34,024 bases of DNA from JBBDIP01 sp964602455 (GTDB taxonomy: Bacteria > Bacillota > Sulfobacillia > Fermentithermobacillales > Fermentithermobacillaceae), in NCBI GenBank assembly GCA_964602455.1, contig CAZRRG010000014.1, positions 1 through 34,024 on the forward strand, given 5' to 3'. Both the position numbers and the translations under genes were made by a program. Of this stretch, positions 31,559 to 34,024 are shown piece by piece. Every line of letters starts with the position of its first letter. The stretch's first letter is position 1. Under the pieces are notes generated by a model. That model worked only from the letters and a program-made list of their open reading frames with translations. It was not told the DNA's origin and did not search any database.

Positions 31559-34024
31559 TGAAGGGCCACCTTGTGGTACCGGATCCCCAGCTTGCCGGCC
31601 ATCGCCTCTTCCCTGTCGAGACAGGAGAAGACCAGGATCTGATGCGTCTTGGAGAGTTCCGCAAGAACTTGCAGGACTCCCTCGAGACGCCGGTCATCGT
31701 ACTGGACGAATGAATCGTCGAAGAAGAAGGGGAACTGCTCCTTCTTGGTGATCGCTTCGGCGATGGCCAACCTGAGCGCGAAGTAGCACTGGTCCAAAGT
31801 GCCGGATGACAGGGATGCGATGCCTGTCTGGCCCCTCGTCTCGGGGTGGATCACGCTCATCTCCAGGTCAGGCGAGACCTTCGCTTCGGTGTACCGTCCT
31901 CCTGTTACCCTGGTCAAGATCGCTCCGACCCGGTTGTTGAGAGCGGGCGCGAACTCACGCCTTATCCCGGCCGAGAGCTCGGAAAGCGTCGCGTGGGCCA
32001 GCTCCAGGGCCTCCCGCTGCAACGAGAGATCTACCTCCAGAGCTCGCTGCCTCTCCAGCTCCTCCTCAATCACGGCGGCGGGGCGCCCCTCGTCGCTGCG
32101 CAACCTGATGCCGCGTTCAAGACCCGCTAGTCTCTGGTTAATCTCGGCCAGAGCTGACCTATCGCGGTCGTGGGCCTGCCGCATTTCCTCATACTCGTGA
32201 TCGGCGATGGGCTCGTCCGGGACCTGGGAATCCCTCATCTCCAGCGCCAGCCTGTCGATCTCGGCCCGCACCTCGGCAATGTCGCGGCCGGTAAGGAGCG
32301 CCGACGTTCGGGCGGCGGCTTCATTGACAAGCCTCGCAGCCTCCTGGTACTCCTCCAGAGCCGCTATCTTCTCCAGTAGCTCCTGGCCGCTATTGGCTCC
32401 CGCGGACTCAAGGAGCTCCGTCTCACGCTCGCGCGCTGCCTGCAAAAGGGCCTGTTGCTGGTCGAGAGATGCCCTGACTTCGTCGATACGGGAGTCCAGG
32501 CTCCGCACTTCAGCCCGGTGCGACATGGCATCCCGGAGTCTGCGGCGGAGCAGGGTAACCCCGCCGTCGCTGACAGGGTCGGTGGGGCCTATCGTTCCTG
32601 TGGACCGGAGCAGGGTTAGAAGCTCCTTCTCAACCGCGCTGAGTTCAGCCGAGGACTCAAACCATGCCTTCTGTACCTGGTCAAACCTCTCGGCGGCAGC
32701 CGCCAACCGGGCCCTGTAACCGGCGATCTCTCTTGCCCGAGCCCGGAGCTCCTCAACGGACCGCGTCCCTATTGTCGCCAGGAACTCGGACAGGATCTTG
32801 CGCGCGCTCTCAACGCGTTCTTCCTGCTCCAGTAGCTCCGACTCCTTGTCTTCCAGCGCCTTCTGGGCCAACGCTCGCTGCTTTCCGACCTGCCGGTGCT
32901 TTGACACGCCGAAGATAAATATGACTGAAGCCATGATGAACAGCGGGATGCTGATTGGCAAGGCCATGACAGTGCAAACGATAGCGAGTCCCAGCATGAC
33001 CAGCGCGGCCGCGAAGACCAGCGTTGTGCCTCCTGAGTCTCCCGCCGAAGATGCCGCAGCCCTGGACCTTTCCACCTCGACCTCGAGGCGGTCTCGCTCC
33101 TTCTCGGCTAGAAGGCAGTTCTGCTGGTAATCCTCAGCCCTGCGGAGGATGTCCTCGTCCAGATTCTGGGTCGGATACCCCCGGTCTTTGCCTTCCTGCT
33201 CCAGCATGCGGAGTTCGCGCCGCGCCTCGTTAGCCCGCCTCTCGCCCTGGGTTGCCTGCGCTTTGGTCATCATGAACTTGGAGTGCAGGGCCGAAACAGC
33301 TGCCTCGTCGACTTTGGCGGACTCGACCTCCTCGTACTCGGCCAGTGCATCAATGGCGGCGTCCCGCTTTTGGGTGAGCGCCGCAAGCTCGTCTTCGATC
33401 TCGGCGATACGCTTCGCGATCGCCTCTTGTTCCCGCATCAGGGCCTCATACGACTCCTTAGCTCCCTCGGGAAGACTCCGCGCCCACTCCAGGCTTCGCA
33501 TGCGCTCCTCTTGAGCGGCTGTCTGGGCCTCCAGTTCAGACGCGGATTGGAGGATCCCACGGAGTAGACGGTACCTGCCCTCCCGCAGGTTCCGGGAGCC
33601 CCTCTCAACTTCCATCTCGAGGCGAGCCTTCTCCCGCGCGAGCTGGGATGCCTCGATGAGCCACTCCCTGACCTGTTCCTCGCGGACTTGGGCCGCGGCC
33701 AGTTCCTTCTCCAGCCGGTCGATCTCCTGGGCGATAAGGTCAAGCCGAGCCTTAGTGCTCCTCGGCTGTTTGAGCTTGGCTTTTTCGTCTGCGAGGGCTG
33801 AGAGAGCGCGGGTAAGCGATACGTCTTCAGCTCCTCCCTCGAGGATGCTCTCCAGCTTCCCCTGTATCTCGGTGCCCAGGCCCGGCTCCTGTGCGCTCCC
33901 CAGTTGCCCGATCCAGATGGTGTTGCGGAACTCCTTCTGGGAAAGCCCGAGGTGCCTTTCGGCGAAGTCGTACTCCTTGCGCGAATCCTGGGAAAACTGC
34001 CTGGTGAGATCCTCCCCGGTCACA
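31555..34024 (-). CDS. YhaN-like SMC/Rad50-type ATPase, 5'-truncated by the window edge
   Basis: About 823 residues of a coiled-coil ATPase are visible, and the frame is open to the window edge. The N-terminal Walker A is not included. Near the edge, ERHLGLSQKEFRNTIWIGQL is typical of this group. Long coiled coils cover about residues 60-310 and 375-660. A pair of membrane-type segments lies between (about residues 330-372), a feature of YhaN-type proteins. The C-terminal ATPase half carries signature SLSSGTLDQCYFALRLAIAE and Walker B FPFFFDDSFVQYDDRR. YhaN partners usually include a YhaO/SbcD-like nuclease, which would lie beyond the edge. It leads the operon with the hydrolase and flavoprotein. 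Confidence 0.88.
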   Translation of the reverse strand, partial: VTGEDLTRQFSQDSRKEYDFAERHLGLSQKEFRNTIWIGQLGSAQEPGLGTEIQGKLESILEGGAEDVSLTRALSALADEKAKLKQPRSTKARLDLIAQEIDRLEKELAAAQVREEQVREWLIEASQLAREKARLEMEVERGSRNLREGRYRLLRGILQSASELEAQTAAQEERMRSLEWARSLPEGAKESYEALMREQEAIAKRIAEIEDELAALTQKRDAAIDALAEYEEVESAKVDEAAVSALHSKFMMTKAQATQGERRANEARRELRMLEQEGKDRGYPTQNLDEDILRRAEDYQQNCLLAEKERDRLEVEVERSRAAASSAGDSGGTTLVFAAALVMLGLAIVCTVMALPISIPLFIMASVIFIFGVSKHRQVGKQRALAQKALEDKESELLEQEERVESARKILSEFLATIGTRSVEELRARAREIAGYRARLAAAAERFDQVQKAWFESSAELSAVEKELLTLLRSTGTIGPTDPVSDGGVTLLRRRLRDAMSHRAEVRSLDSRIDEVRASLDQQQALLQAARERETELLESAGANSGQELLEKIAALEEYQEAARLVNEAAARTSALLTGRDIAEVRAEIDRLALEMRDSQVPDEPIADHEYEEMRQAHDRDRSALAEINQRLAGLERGIRLRSDEGRPAAVIEEELERQRALEVDLSLQREALELAHATLSELSAGIRREFAPALNNRVGAILTRVTGGRYTEAKVSPDLEMSVIHPETRGQTGIASLSSGTLDQCYFALRLAIAEAITKKEQFPFFFDDSFVQYDDRRLEGVLQVLAELSKTHQILVFSCLDREEAMAGKLGIRYHKVALQ

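Overview
The window looks like chromosome of a GC-rich, anaerobic Bacillota (Clostridia-like) bacterium. Supporting signs are strong AGGAGGTGA-type ribosome binding sites, frequent GTG and TTG starts, a SigI/RsgI pair, an AbrB-type regulator, and a B12-dependent ribonucleotide reductase next to NrdR. Indolepyruvate:ferredoxin oxidoreductase and an iron-sulfur flavoprotein point to anaerobic life. I cannot name the genus. I saw no rRNA, tRNA, CRISPR array, insertion sequence or phage gene.

Layout. (1) 1-8.4 kb: the end of an unrecognised protein, then two divergently oriented heterodimeric ABC exporter pairs. The minus-strand pair is preceded by an AbrB-like regulator. (2) 8.4-8.9 kb: a gene-free convergent junction holding three kinds of repeat: six exact-length 14-bp tandem copies, a field of GTCAC/GTGAC palindromes, and GC-rich degenerate repeats. 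(3) 8.9-11.3 kb: iorB and iorA, minus strand. (4) 11.4-16 kb: sigI-rsgI, where RsgI has a long low-complexity extracellular tail, then a DinG/XPD-type iron-sulfur helicase. (5) 16.1-20.1 kb, minus strand: an operon of a HOGA-like aldolase, a homoserine dehydrogenase, an IclR regulator and an alanine/serine:glyoxylate aminotransferase. It has a twin operator candidate upstream, and a PHP-family phosphatase is divergent to it. (6) 21.2-24.2 kb, minus strand: four consecutive membrane protein genes with near-consensus ribosome binding sites. One resembles the DUF6754 family and none has a known function. (7) 24.6-29.5 kb, minus strand: DUF2164-like protein, ferritin-like protein, nrdJ, nrdR, FlK-like thioesterase and OsmC protein. 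(8) 29.5-34 kb: a 3-methyladenine glycosylase (+) and a minus-strand operon with two GTGA overlaps: YhaN-like ATPase (truncated by the window edge), alpha/beta hydrolase, iron-sulfur flavoprotein.

The most promising candidates for undescribed biology are the four-gene membrane cluster (two proteins with a membrane segment at each end of a soluble domain, alternating with two polytopic proteins), the aldolase/homoserine dehydrogenase/aminotransferase operon, and the palindrome field at 8.5-8.76 kb. Family names come from recalled motifs. No database search was run.
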